Shown here piece after piece: positions 1-7,817 of a DNA stretch of 64,000 nucleotides; position 1 is the stretch's first letter; every line of letters starts with the position of its first letter. Under the pieces are notes generated by a model. It did not search any database. It saw only the letters and a list, made by a program, of their open reading frames with translations, and was not told where the DNA came from. The DNA comes from an uncultured cyanobacterium. GTDB taxonomy: Bacteria > Cyanobacteriota > Cyanobacteriia > Cyanobacteriales > Nostocaceae. The stretch covers positions 1 to 64,000 of the forward strand of contig CAIVAU010000249.1 in the NCBI GenBank assembly GCA_903903925.1, given 5' to 3'. A program made the translations under genes and the position numbers.

Positions 1-11
1 ATCGTACACAC

Positions 12-349
12 GTTTCCATTAGTTCAACTTCCGAAGAAGTTTAAAGTTTTACAAACGAAAACAAGTATCCAGCTGGAACTTTAGGAGTCGTTTCCATTAG
101 TTCAACTTCCGAAGAAGTTTAAAGATTACAGCCGAAAACGGTCTAACGATCGATAAGGTTGCAGTTTCCATTAGTTCAACTTCCGAAGAAGTTTAAAGTC
201 TAGCTCTCCCCACCCAGGACGACTCATTTTATAATCAGTTTCCATTAGTTCAACTTCCGAAGAAGTTTAAAGCAGGTTATCTTTGCACCCCAGTCTCAAG
301 CTGTTTTACAACAGGTTTCCATTAGTTCAACTTCCGAAGAAGTTTAAAG
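12..349 (-). CRISPR. CRISPR array, 5 repeats visible, cut by the left window edge
   Basis: Five identical 35-bp repeats start at 12, 90, 164, 238 and 315. On the plus strand each begins GTTTCC and ends TTTAAAG. The four spacers are 43, 39, 39 and 42 bp and unrelated to each other. Bases 1-11 are probably the end of another spacer, so the array continues to the left. The repeat contains a 6-bp inverted repeat (AACTTC/GAAGTT). Read on the minus strand it forms a stem closed by C-UUCG-G, an extra-stable tetraloop, and the repeat then ends in ATGGAAAC, which resembles the 8-nt 5' tag of cyanobacterial type III crRNAs. I therefore infer leftward transcription with the leader to the right (350 onward), divergent from the cmr operon. 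The adjacent effector genes are type III-B. Confidence 0.97.
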
Positions 350-359
350 GCTAGACTTT

Positions 360-542
360 TGAAAGCCTTACCCTGAGGGCATTCTACACCCTATAATCTG
401 AGGGGGTCAAGTTTTTGCCCAAATTATTGCTAAAACTTCTCAATAATCACGTAATCAACCACCCTCAACTCCTTATCCAGTGAGTTATCTGAGGGGGTCA
501 ACGAAAGAATAAGGCTTTCAGCCATTGTCTGACCCCCTCAGA
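360..542. repeat. Interleaved direct and inverted repeats beside the CRISPR array (putative leader)
   Basis: TCTGAGGGGGTCAA occurs at 397-410 and 488-501. Its 13-nt inverted copy lies at 530-542, so 488-500 and 530-542 can form a 13-bp stem. A second pair, TGAAAGCCTTA at 360-370 and its complement at 510-520, overlaps the first. No coding frame is evident. The position immediately after the last repeat fits a CRISPR leader, but the palindromes could equally be a small non-autonomous mobile element or a terminator. Confidence 0.6.
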
Positions 543-608
543 TGCTTATCGATAGTGGGTAAACCTATAAGCTTAAATAATGAATTAAAATGATCCTATG
601 CAAAAGTG

Positions 609-660
609 CGCTATTGAGATGATTTTTCTCTTTAGGTATTTTTAAAAGTAGGATGCTCCC
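609..660. repeat. 52-bp direct repeat, copy 1 (upstream of the Rpn-like gene)
   Basis: Runs from CGCTATTGAG to GGATGCTCCC and matches 1990-2041 at about 47 of 52 positions by eye. The two copies flank the Rpn-like gene and its partial second copy, suggesting a duplicated promoter or upstream segment. Confidence 0.8.
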
Positions 661-734
661 TATTGCCTGTCATACAGATGGCAGTATATTGTTGATGAAA
701 CAGTAGATTTTAGGTAATGCAATTGTAACGTAGA

Positions 735-1733
735 ATGACTAGATTTCTATACGATCAGTTTGCCAAGGACTATCTCCAAGAGTTATTATCACCATTAGGC
801 TCAGTAGAAACAAGTAAGGATGTCGCCTCGGAAGTCAGAGAAATCGATGTTTACTTTGCGCCATCGTCCCAACCACAGATTGATAAGCTTTCGTTGGGTT
901 TATTAGGAAGATTTACTGATACAGTAGCACTGATTGAGCCTTTCCGCAACGCAGTCACAAAGTCACAAGTTCGTAGTTGTATGGGTAAATTATTTGACAT
1001 TTGTGCCCGCATGGAACGGGAAGCAAAACGTAATGAAACAAGATTAGATGAAGATTCTTTACCAAAGTTATGGATTCTCTCGCCAACGGCTAGTGAAGAA
1101 TTTTTAGCAGGATTTAACGCAAAACCTGATCTAGAGAACTGGTTGCCTGGGATATATTTTCTCGGAGATTATTTAAGAACAGCAGTGGTAGTCATTCACC
1201 AATTACCAGTAACTCCAGAAACACTTTGGTTGAGATTATTGGGTAAAGGAAGAGTCCAACAACAGGCAATTGAGGAAGTCAAGGCATTGGACGTTAACAA
1301 TCCTTTACGTAGTAAAGCCATAGATTTATTGGCTAACTTGAAAACTACTTTAGAATTAAATCAGAGTTTAGACACTGAAGATAGGGACTTAGTTATGCAG
1401 TTATCACCGATTTATAAACAACGTTTGGCAGAAGCTACAGAGCAAGGTAGACAAGAGGGTAAACAAGAGGGTAGACAAGAAGGTAGACAAGAAGGTAGAC
1501 AAGAAGGTAGAGAAGAAGGTAGGCAGGAAGGTAGGCAGGAAGGTAGGCAGGAAGGAGTTCAAAATGAACGTCGCACAACTATAGAAAATTTACTTCAAGT
1601 TCGGTTTGGTACTTTAGATGAACAACTATCAGCAATTGTTGAACCTTTATTAGCATTATCACCGGAAGAATTTACTCCTTTATTGCTACAATTATCTCGC
1701 GAAGATTTATTGACCAGGCTTACTCAACAGTAG
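735..1733 (+). CDS. Rpn-like / DUF4351 domain protein
   Basis: 332 residues of a protein type common in cyanobacteria and usually annotated as Rpn-family recombination-promoting nuclease/putative transposase or DUF4351 protein. The N-terminal part (about 1-220) has the family hallmarks FAKDYLQELLSP, EVREIDVYF and LLGKGRVQQQAIEE. PD-(D/E)XK nuclease character is known for Rpn relatives and only inferred here. Residues about 236-277 are a QEG-R/K tandem repeat that should form a charged helix. The C-terminal about 55 residues are a DUF4351 domain (VRFGTLDEQLSAIVEPLLAL). It lies between the CRISPR array and cmr2 on the cmr strand, but 455 bp upstream of cmr2 and separated by a second DUF4351 remnant, so co-transcription is uncertain. 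A role in CRISPR immunity is not shown. Confidence 0.8.
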   Translation: MTRFLYDQFAKDYLQELLSPLGSVETSKDVASEVREIDVYFAPSSQPQIDKLSLGLLGRFTDTVALIEPFRNAVTKSQVRSCMGKLFDICARMEREAKRNETRLDEDSLPKLWILSPTASEEFLAGFNAKPDLENWLPGIYFLGDYLRTAVVVIHQLPVTPETLWLRLLGKGRVQQQAIEEVKALDVNNPLRSKAIDLLANLKTTLELNQSLDTEDRDLVMQLSPIYKQRLAEATEQGRQEGKQEGRQEGRQEGRQEGREEGRQEGRQEGRQEGVQNERRTTIENLLQVRFGTLDEQLSAIVEPLLALSPEEFTPLLLQLSREDLLTRLTQQ

Positions 1734-1810
1734 CCGTCAAACAGTTTTAAAGATGCCACTCTTCTGTCTCTGGAAGCATCCCGGAGAGGATCTGAAAATC
1801 ACTCTTTACT

Positions 1811-1897
1811 ATTTACTTCGAGTTCGGTTTGGTACTTTAGATAACGAACTACAAGCAACTGTTGAACCTTTATTGGCATTACCACCAAAAGAATTCA
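1811..1897 (+). pseudogene. Remnant of a second DUF4351 domain
   Basis: About 29 codons read VRFGTLDNELQATVEPLLALPPKEF, closely matching the DUF4351 domain that ends about 80 bp upstream. No start codon or N-terminal part is present, and the frame runs into a GGGAGTG tandem repeat. I read it as the tail of a duplicated copy whose body has been lost. Confidence 0.7.
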
Positions 1898-1934
1898 GGG
1901 GGAGTGGGGAGTGGGGAGTGGGGAGTGGGGAATA
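1898..1934. repeat. Heptanucleotide tandem repeat (GGGAGTG)
   Basis: Four to five copies of GGGAGTG, followed by an AT-rich core and pyrimidine-rich copies (GCCCAAT at 1950-1965). Belongs to the heptamer repeats seen throughout the window, similar to the STRR sequences known from heterocystous cyanobacteria. Confidence 0.85.
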
Positions 1935-1989
1935 AATTTTTCTATGCGCGATGCCCAATGCCCAATGCCAGTCATCTACGATAGGACTC

Positions 1990-2041
1990 CGCTATTGAGA
2001 TGATTTTTCTATTTGGGCATTTTAAAAAGTGGGATGCTCCC
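1990..2041. repeat. 52-bp direct repeat, copy 2 (upstream of cmr2)
   Basis: Second copy of the 609-660 segment, about 150 bp before the cmr2 start. If copy 1 carries the Rpn promoter, this copy could supply part of the cmr promoter region; that is inference. Confidence 0.8.
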
Positions 2042-2188
2042 AATCATAGCTCATAAGCGCGGACATAAGAGAAATTACGATTTTAGATATCGAGATGACT
2101 TAATTTTTCCGTAATTTTCCGGAATCAGTTCTTTTGATACAGAAGTACTTTTATAGTTAGTGCATCAAAAATCAAGCTCACAACTATA

Positions 2189-5100
2189 ATGAACTTCTAT
2201 CAACGTAAGTTATATGCATTACTACAAGCACCGGAATTACAGGAATGGGGACAACACCTAGTCTCTCAACTAGAATGTCTAAAAAATGACTTACCCAAGC
2301 TTCAGACATGGTGGGGGGAAAGTGACAATATAGGTAGACAAGCACAAGATATTGGTTCCTCCTCTGATCGCGTTAATCTATTTCATCTAGAACGGATAAA
2401 AAACACAGAACAAGTTACCGTCTCTCACCCAATAAGTGGTCAAAAACAACAGGTTGCGGCGTTAAAGCTTCAGGAAAGACCGGATATTAGCCGGATAAAA
2501 GACGAACCAAATGCTAAAAAAGTTTTCTGGTGGTTTTGGCGATTTTACCCAGAACTGTTAGCCGCCACGCAACCCGATGCACTACTATTCCCTGCACATA
2601 CAGTCATACCCGACTGTCCGCTACACAGTCACCAAAGTACAGTTTCGGCTTTAACGGGTGCGATGTTTCCTAAAACTTGGGAGGTTGTAAAGCAACACAA
2701 AACTCCTTACTTGTTGATCTTTTCCTTCTCACCTGTACAGGAGTTTATCAAGTCCTCGCGTAAATTCCTTGATTTTTGGGCGGGTTCATATCTACTGCAC
2801 TATCTCAGTGCCCAATTATGTTGGCAGATCGCCCAGCAGCTTGGGCCTGATGCTGTGATTGTACCATCCCTGTGGAGTCAGGAAATTATCGATGCGTTGA
2901 TTGTTAAAAAGTATGGTGATTTTGCGCCTGACTTTACCTGTCTACAAAATGGGAGAGAACCGGTGAATCGCTTTACAGATAAAACATCCACCAGTTTAAG
3001 TACAGCGGGTTTCCCCAATATGATGACGATTGTGGTTCCAGGGAAAGAAGCAGCACAGAAATGGGGGCGGTATCTGGCGAAAAAACTTACCAAAGAATGG
3101 AGAAAAATTGGGATAAATGTCAGAAATGACATTAGACAAAAAGTGATAGCGTTTTTAGATCATCAAACCAAAGAAGAATTAAAACAAATACTCAACGATG
3201 TCTTCCCTGAATTAAACAATACACCCGCCGCCCTCGACCCTTACCTCAGAGAACTGCAACTTCTAAAGCAACAATGCTGTTGGGAATGGAACAACCTTTG
3301 GGAAGCCCAACTGAATTACACCTGGGAACCATACTGGACGGCGATACCTCTGGGAAACCCGGAAAAATCATTAACTATTGATAAGGGAACTGATGGGTCC
3401 TTCGATCAAACCTGGGTGAAAGAACAAACCGAAATTGCCCAACCGGTTGTCGATTTACCAAACCAATTAGAAAAACAATTTTATACAAATTTAAATGTTG
3501 GAACATGGTGGGGTAGCATCCAGCAACGGTTACGCCATTGCTTGAATGAAGTAAAATATACCCGTAACTGGCAAATTGCTACTGCTCCTGGTGAACGTTC
3601 TACAATATCAGGTCAATTGAGCGCTGTCCACCCTCGACTGAATTATCAAGTTAGAAAATCTCCTCAAGGAGAAATACGAGACTTGCGCGAGGGTGGCGGT
3701 GTAGCAGCGGTTTCACTGCGCTTATTTTGGTTTGTCATGTCCCTGACCTACCCTGGTTTATTTAATGGTTCCGAGAAACTCAATGCACTAGAACTCACCA
3801 AGCGGATGGCTTGGGTCTATGGGGGTGTAGCAAAATCTTTGGGAATTCCCATCGAACTCACCGAAGATCTATTACCTGATTACGAACAATACATTAGGTT
3901 TCCTAACCTCAGTTCCATCGCCGCAGCGTCTTTTGCACGGGAACATCCTAATTTAGTCAAAGCTTATAGGAAAAATTTATATCAACTTTTCCAACAACAT
4001 AAGAATAAGTTTTCGTCGGATAAAAAGGACGCCTTTTATGCCAAAACCACCCGTCCATTTCAAATCTTGAATACCGATCAAGCACTCAAAGGTGGTTACA
4101 ATGGGGTGATGTTTTCTAGTAAATGGCTCATTGATGACATGGGCTTGCAAGAACAGGAACGCGCCGCCGCCAACACTAACGCAGATTCATCTTACAACCA
4201 AAATAATCGCAAACAAGTTGACATTTTACGAGAAATTGTCCAACAAGCCCATCAACAAACGGGTTTTGGTGATAGCAGTCCCGCCGACTGGTGGGTGATT
4301 ATCCTCGCTGATGGTGATGGTATGGGTAATTATGTTTCTGGGAAGGAACTCAAAAAATACGGGTCTTATATTGAAGTCGATGCTGTTAATAAAAGCATCC
4401 CAGCTTTTGACGAAAAACTATTCAATCAATTCCTAAAAGAAACTAAACGCATGGGCCCTGCTACCCATGTCGGCTTAAACCGTGCGCTCCTAGACTTTTC
4501 TAACCGCTTAGTTCCCTACATAACCGAAAAGCGTTTCTGTGGTCGCGTCATTTACAGTGGTGGCGATGATGTCATGGTAGTGCTTCCTCTTGAAGATTTA
4601 CCAGAGTATCTATTATCATTACGTGCTGCTTGGAGTGGTGGAAAAGACCCCAAGCAAGAGTTTGAAAACGAACGTAATGGTGTCGCTTGTGAGTCAAACA
4701 ACCAAACACAAGAAGCTCAAACAACAGGCTACTGGTATCCCAACCAACAATTAGAAGGACTTCCTCAACGTCCTCACTTCACTATGGGAAGAGAAGCGAC
4801 GATGAGTGCTGGTGTGGTCATTGCCCATAAAAGCGTTCCTCTCCCCACTGTACTAGAAAGTCTTTGGACAGCAGAAGCAGACAGGGCAAAAAAAATGACT
4901 GGCAAAGATGGTATCTGCTTCCGAGTTATTTACGGTAGTGGAAATCAGTTAGAAGCACTCATGAAAGGCAAATTATTAGAGACATGGTGGGACTGGGTAA
5001 AAGAATATGAATCATACAAAGAAAACCTCAGCCCACTACTCTATCGGTTAGCCGAAGAACTCCCCCGTCGCGCTTTCATCACGGAAAATCACCAACTGTT

Positions 5101-5329
5101 CTCCAAAGCAGCCAAAGTCATCATGGACAGCCGCGATCCCAGTAAACAACTTGATCAGGTCTTTGAAAAAATCGAGACATGGTTAGACAAGTGGGAAGAC
5201 TGGGCTAAAAAAGCGCTAGAAAAAAAACCTGAAGCAATAGGTACTGACCCTGAAGATTTAGCCAATCTTTTAAGATTTACCGCTTTTTGGGTCGATAAGC
5301 GCGTCGAACGCCAACAATGGGGGGAATAG
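2189..5329 (+). CDS. cmr2: Type III-B CRISPR Cas10 (Cmr2), cyclase motif intact
   Basis: 1046 residues, the large subunit of the Cmr complex. It carries two palm-type domains; the cyclase palm has ADGDGMG at 707-713 and the catalytic GGDD at 791-794 (sequence YSGGDDVMV), so cyclic oligoadenylate synthesis is predicted. The segment HTVIPD...LHSH at 137-148 occupies the place of the HD-like region of Cmr2 proteins; it does not look like a canonical HD nuclease, so DNase activity is doubtful. It is the first gene of a co-directional run cmr2-3-4-5-6. It begins 147 bp after the duplicated 52-bp element and shows no strong Shine-Dalgarno sequence. The 66-bp gap to cmr3 is the largest within the cmr run. 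Confidence 0.96.
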   Translation: MNFYQRKLYALLQAPELQEWGQHLVSQLECLKNDLPKLQTWWGESDNIGRQAQDIGSSSDRVNLFHLERIKNTEQVTVSHPISGQKQQVAALKLQERPDISRIKDEPNAKKVFWWFWRFYPELLAATQPDALLFPAHTVIPDCPLHSHQSTVSALTGAMFPKTWEVVKQHKTPYLLIFSFSPVQEFIKSSRKFLDFWAGSYLLHYLSAQLCWQIAQQLGPDAVIVPSLWSQEIIDALIVKKYGDFAPDFTCLQNGREPVNRFTDKTSTSLSTAGFPNMMTIVVPGKEAAQKWGRYLAKKLTKEWRKIGINVRNDIRQKVIAFLDHQTKEELKQILNDVFPELNNTPAALDPYLRELQLLKQQCCWEWNNLWEAQLNYTWEPYWTAIPLGNPEKSLTIDKGTDGSFDQTWVKEQTEIAQPVVDLPNQLEKQFYTNLNVGTWWGSIQQRLRHCLNEVKYTRNWQIATAPGERSTISGQLSAVHPRLNYQVRKSPQGEIRDLREGGGVAAVSLRLFWFVMSLTYPGLFNGSEKLNALELTKRMAWVYGGVAKSLGIPIELTEDLLPDYEQYIRFPNLSSIAAASFAREHPNLVKAYRKNLYQLFQQHKNKFSSDKKDAFYAKTTRPFQILNTDQALKGGYNGVMFSSKWLIDDMGLQEQERAAANTNADSSYNQNNRKQVDILREIVQQAHQQTGFGDSSPADWWVIILADGDGMGNYVSGKELKKYGSYIEVDAVNKSIPAFDEKLFNQFLKETKRMGPATHVGLNRALLDFSNRLVPYITEKRFCGRVIYSGGDDVMVVLPLEDLPEYLLSLRAAWSGGKDPKQEFENERNGVACESNNQTQEAQTTGYWYPNQQLEGLPQRPHFTMGREATMSAGVVIAHKSVPLPTVLESLWTAEADRAKKMTGKDGICFRVIYGSGNQLEALMKGKLLETWWDWVKEYESYKENLSPLLYRLAEELPRRAFITENHQLFSKAAKVIMDSRDPSKQLDQVFEKIETWLDKWEDWAKKALEKKPEAIGTDPEDLANLLRFTAFWVDKRVERQQWGE

Positions 5330-5395
5330 TCATTTTAATAAATACAAGAATTTGCCCCAGTTCTCTTTCTTTTGCCTTTTAACTTTTAACTTCTC

Positions 5396-6496
5396 ATGCA
5401 CTGGTATACAATCACTCCGTTAGATATACTGCTTTTTCGAGACTGCAAACCTTTTAGTCCTGGTGAGGGTTCCTGGGCAAAGGGACTATTCCCGCCAATG
5501 CCAATTACAGTCTTTCAGGCGTTGCGATCGCTTCTCCCAAAAAGCAGCAATCAAGACGACCGCATCAAGCGAGATTTGACTTTCCTCGGTCCCTTTTTGT
5601 TAGATAGCAACCATACCCTGTGGTTACCCACACCCAAAGATTTACTCTGTTTGTATCCCCCAGGTGAAAACTGCAAAACCGCTGCTGATAACTGGATTGA
5701 AATTCAACGGCTGCAACCCCTTGATCGCGAACATGAGATGTGGAAGCACTTGGTATTTGACGAGGGGCAAATCGACCCACTAGTTCTAAGTGAAAAATGG
5801 AACGGGAGTATCAGCCCACCTAAACCTTGGATCAAAGCCGAAGCACTATTTGATTACCTCGAAGGTAAAAAACATTGGCATAAAGAAGACTTTGACAACA
5901 ATCCTTGGAAGACGCAAATCTTACCCCACATCCACATGCAAGCCGACAAACGACAAGTTAAAGATGCTGATGGCTACTTTACCGAAGTCGCAGTCCGACT
6001 CAAAGATGGATGGTGCTTTGTGGCGGCGTTTAGTGAGGAAATTTCAGCAAGCGTTGTGCGCTTAGGAGGAGAGGGACATAGAGCTTTAGTATCGCCCGTA
6101 CACAAAAACACTAGATTGCAAGAACAACTTCATTCAATCATAAGCGATCGCTTTTCAAAAGTATCAAACTTTGCTTACCTACTCACCCCCGGATTAGCGC
6201 TATTTGCACAAACAAGATACAGCGCTTATCCCCAAGCTTGGAAATCACAGCTAAAAGGTTGTGCTACCGATAAAGCCTTACTCTGGGGTGGTGTCTCGAC
6301 ATTGCGTAAGGATAACAAACCAAAGGAAGAATCTGCACTGTTACCGCAACGGGCTTTTGTCCCACCAGGAACAGTGTACATCTTTAATCAGAGACTACCA
6401 GAAAATCAGCGGATATTACCTGATCAGGGTGGACGATGGTTGGAGACTTTTAAACAGCTTAATTATGGAAAATTATTATGGGGACAAGGAATTTAA
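5396..6496 (+). CDS. cmr3: Type III-B CRISPR RAMP protein Cmr3
   Basis: 366 residues. The N-terminus (ITPLDILLFRDCKPFSPGEG) is typical of Cmr3, the Cas5-like RAMP subunit that caps the 5'-handle end of the crRNA and contacts Cas10. Glycine-rich stretches such as VRLGGEGHRAL (about 220-230) are RAMP features. The length is usual for Cmr3. It ends 3 bp before cmr4, which fits translational coupling within the operon. Confidence 0.93.
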   Translation: MHWYTITPLDILLFRDCKPFSPGEGSWAKGLFPPMPITVFQALRSLLPKSSNQDDRIKRDLTFLGPFLLDSNHTLWLPTPKDLLCLYPPGENCKTAADNWIEIQRLQPLDREHEMWKHLVFDEGQIDPLVLSEKWNGSISPPKPWIKAEALFDYLEGKKHWHKEDFDNNPWKTQILPHIHMQADKRQVKDADGYFTEVAVRLKDGWCFVAAFSEEISASVVRLGGEGHRALVSPVHKNTRLQEQLHSIISDRFSKVSNFAYLLTPGLALFAQTRYSAYPQAWKSQLKGCATDKALLWGGVSTLRKDNKPKEESALLPQRAFVPPGTVYIFNQRLPENQRILPDQGGRWLETFKQLNYGKLLWGQGI

Positions 6497-6499
6497 TCA

Positions 6500-7411
6500 A
6501 TGAGTGATTTTCGTACTGGATATCTTTATACACTTGCACCAATTCATTGTGGTGGCGAAGGCGATTTAGGAAATATTTTAGATATTGTCCGCGAAGTCCA
6601 CACGGATTTTCCTTACATTCCGGGTTCTTCTTTGCGAGGTAGCTTACGCTGGGATGTAAATTCTCTTGACCCCACCGCCGCAAATAAATTATTTGGTAAG
6701 GAATTAAGTGCAGATGGACAAATGGGTGTTCATCAGGTCTGGTTTGGTGATGCACGCTTACTATGGGTTCCGATGCGCACAATGGCGATGAAGGGTAATC
6801 GGAATGTGTTTGCTTGGGTCAGCTGTCATTCACTAATCCGCGACCATGCTCTACTATCTAACCTCCCAATCACCGATTTTCCAAATCATCCAGTAGGAAC
6901 TCAAGCAGGTAGCTATTATGTCGCAGACGCTCTATTACAGGTTTCACCACTGACAGATCAACAAAAACAAGCGATCGCACTAGCAGGAGATTGGCCGCGA
7001 TCGCTTGCTGATGCTGTAAAATCAACCTGGAATCATAACCGCGTCGTCCTTGGTGATAGCGATTTTCAAACCTTAATGGAGCATTCACTGTGGACGCAGA
7101 TTCGGAACAAAATTAACAAAGCTGATGAAAATGATGATGATGATTCTGAAGGTGGTGCAGAAATATTCTGGACAGACGTTTGTATTCCTAGAGATACCAT
7201 TCTCTACTATCCTTGGGGTTACAAATTAAACAAAAATAATCCTGTCACCACACAGGAATATAATCTGTTGATGAATGTTTTATCTGGGTTATTTCAAATT
7301 GGTGGACAAGCCAATGTTGGGCGAGGTTGGGTACAAGGCTGGATGACAAATAATACTTTACCCATAGTAGAGACAAATCAACCTATACAAGTAGAGGTGA
7401 GTCATGGTTAA
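6500..7411 (+). CDS. cmr4: Type III-B CRISPR RAMP protein Cmr4 (backbone, target-RNA cleavage)
   Basis: 303 residues. Cmr4 is the Cas7-like backbone subunit present in several copies, each cutting target RNA with an acidic residue in a loop after the first strand. Here the loop reads GEGDLGNILDIVRE; D28 is the likely counterpart, with D22 as an alternative. The RAMP signature YIPGSSLRGSLRW follows at about 38-50, and the C-terminus has GGQANVGRGWV, the usual glycine-rich loop. It overlaps cmr5 by 8 bp. Confidence 0.94.
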   Translation: MSDFRTGYLYTLAPIHCGGEGDLGNILDIVREVHTDFPYIPGSSLRGSLRWDVNSLDPTAANKLFGKELSADGQMGVHQVWFGDARLLWVPMRTMAMKGNRNVFAWVSCHSLIRDHALLSNLPITDFPNHPVGTQAGSYYVADALLQVSPLTDQQKQAIALAGDWPRSLADAVKSTWNHNRVVLGDSDFQTLMEHSLWTQIRNKINKADENDDDDSEGGAEIFWTDVCIPRDTILYYPWGYKLNKNNPVTTQEYNLLMNVLSGLFQIGGQANVGRGWVQGWMTNNTLPIVETNQPIQVEVSHG

Positions 7412-7793
7412 ACCAGAACAGATGAGCCTGAGTGCTCATCAACATATTCAAAAATATCTTAAAACCAGCCTGAACACTACAATTAGTAAAGAAGAGTTAA
7501 ACGCAATTTTAAGGCTCTCTCAGCACTTACGGGTTTTTGGATTACTATCAGCCGCAGCCTATGTCAACCAAACAAACGCTCAAGAAGGAATAGTGCGATC
7601 GCGTATTCTTCCCGTCTGGAAATCCCTACTTGGTCAACTGATCAATCCAGAAGCACCACCTTCTGAAGAAGAATTACGCGAGATGGTTGTCAAAATGGCA
7701 AATGATGAACCGGAAAAATATATGGCGACTTGGCGCAAAGCAATGATTCTATCCAATCATTGGAATTTTTGGGCTAGAGCCTATTCGGGATAA
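7404..7793 (+). CDS. cmr5: Type III-B CRISPR small subunit Cmr5
   Basis: 129 residues, predicted all-helical, with the size and spacing of Cmr5, the small subunit that lines the target strand beside Cmr4. Recognisable parts are LRVFGLLSAAAYV near the middle and a Trp-rich C-terminal helix (SNHWNFWARAY). The start lies inside the end of cmr4. The assignment rests on moderate sequence likeness plus an operon position exactly between cmr4 and cmr6. Confidence 0.9.
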   Translation: MVKPEQMSLSAHQHIQKYLKTSLNTTISKEELNAILRLSQHLRVFGLLSAAAYVNQTNAQEGIVRSRILPVWKSLLGQLINPEAPPSEEELREMVVKMANDEPEKYMATWRKAMILSNHWNFWARAYSG

Positions 7794-7817
7794 ATACTCT
7801 AATCTTTAACTTAAATT

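Noticed and set aside
1753..1935. A 60-codon frame after the Rpn-like gene
   Set aside because: Only its middle matches DUF4351 and its end is translated GGGAGTG repeat; treated as a remnant, not a gene.
2189..2700. HD nuclease domain at the N-terminus of Cmr2
   Set aside because: The HTVIPD...LHSH stretch sits in the right place but lacks a convincing consecutive HD pair, so no DNase claim is made.
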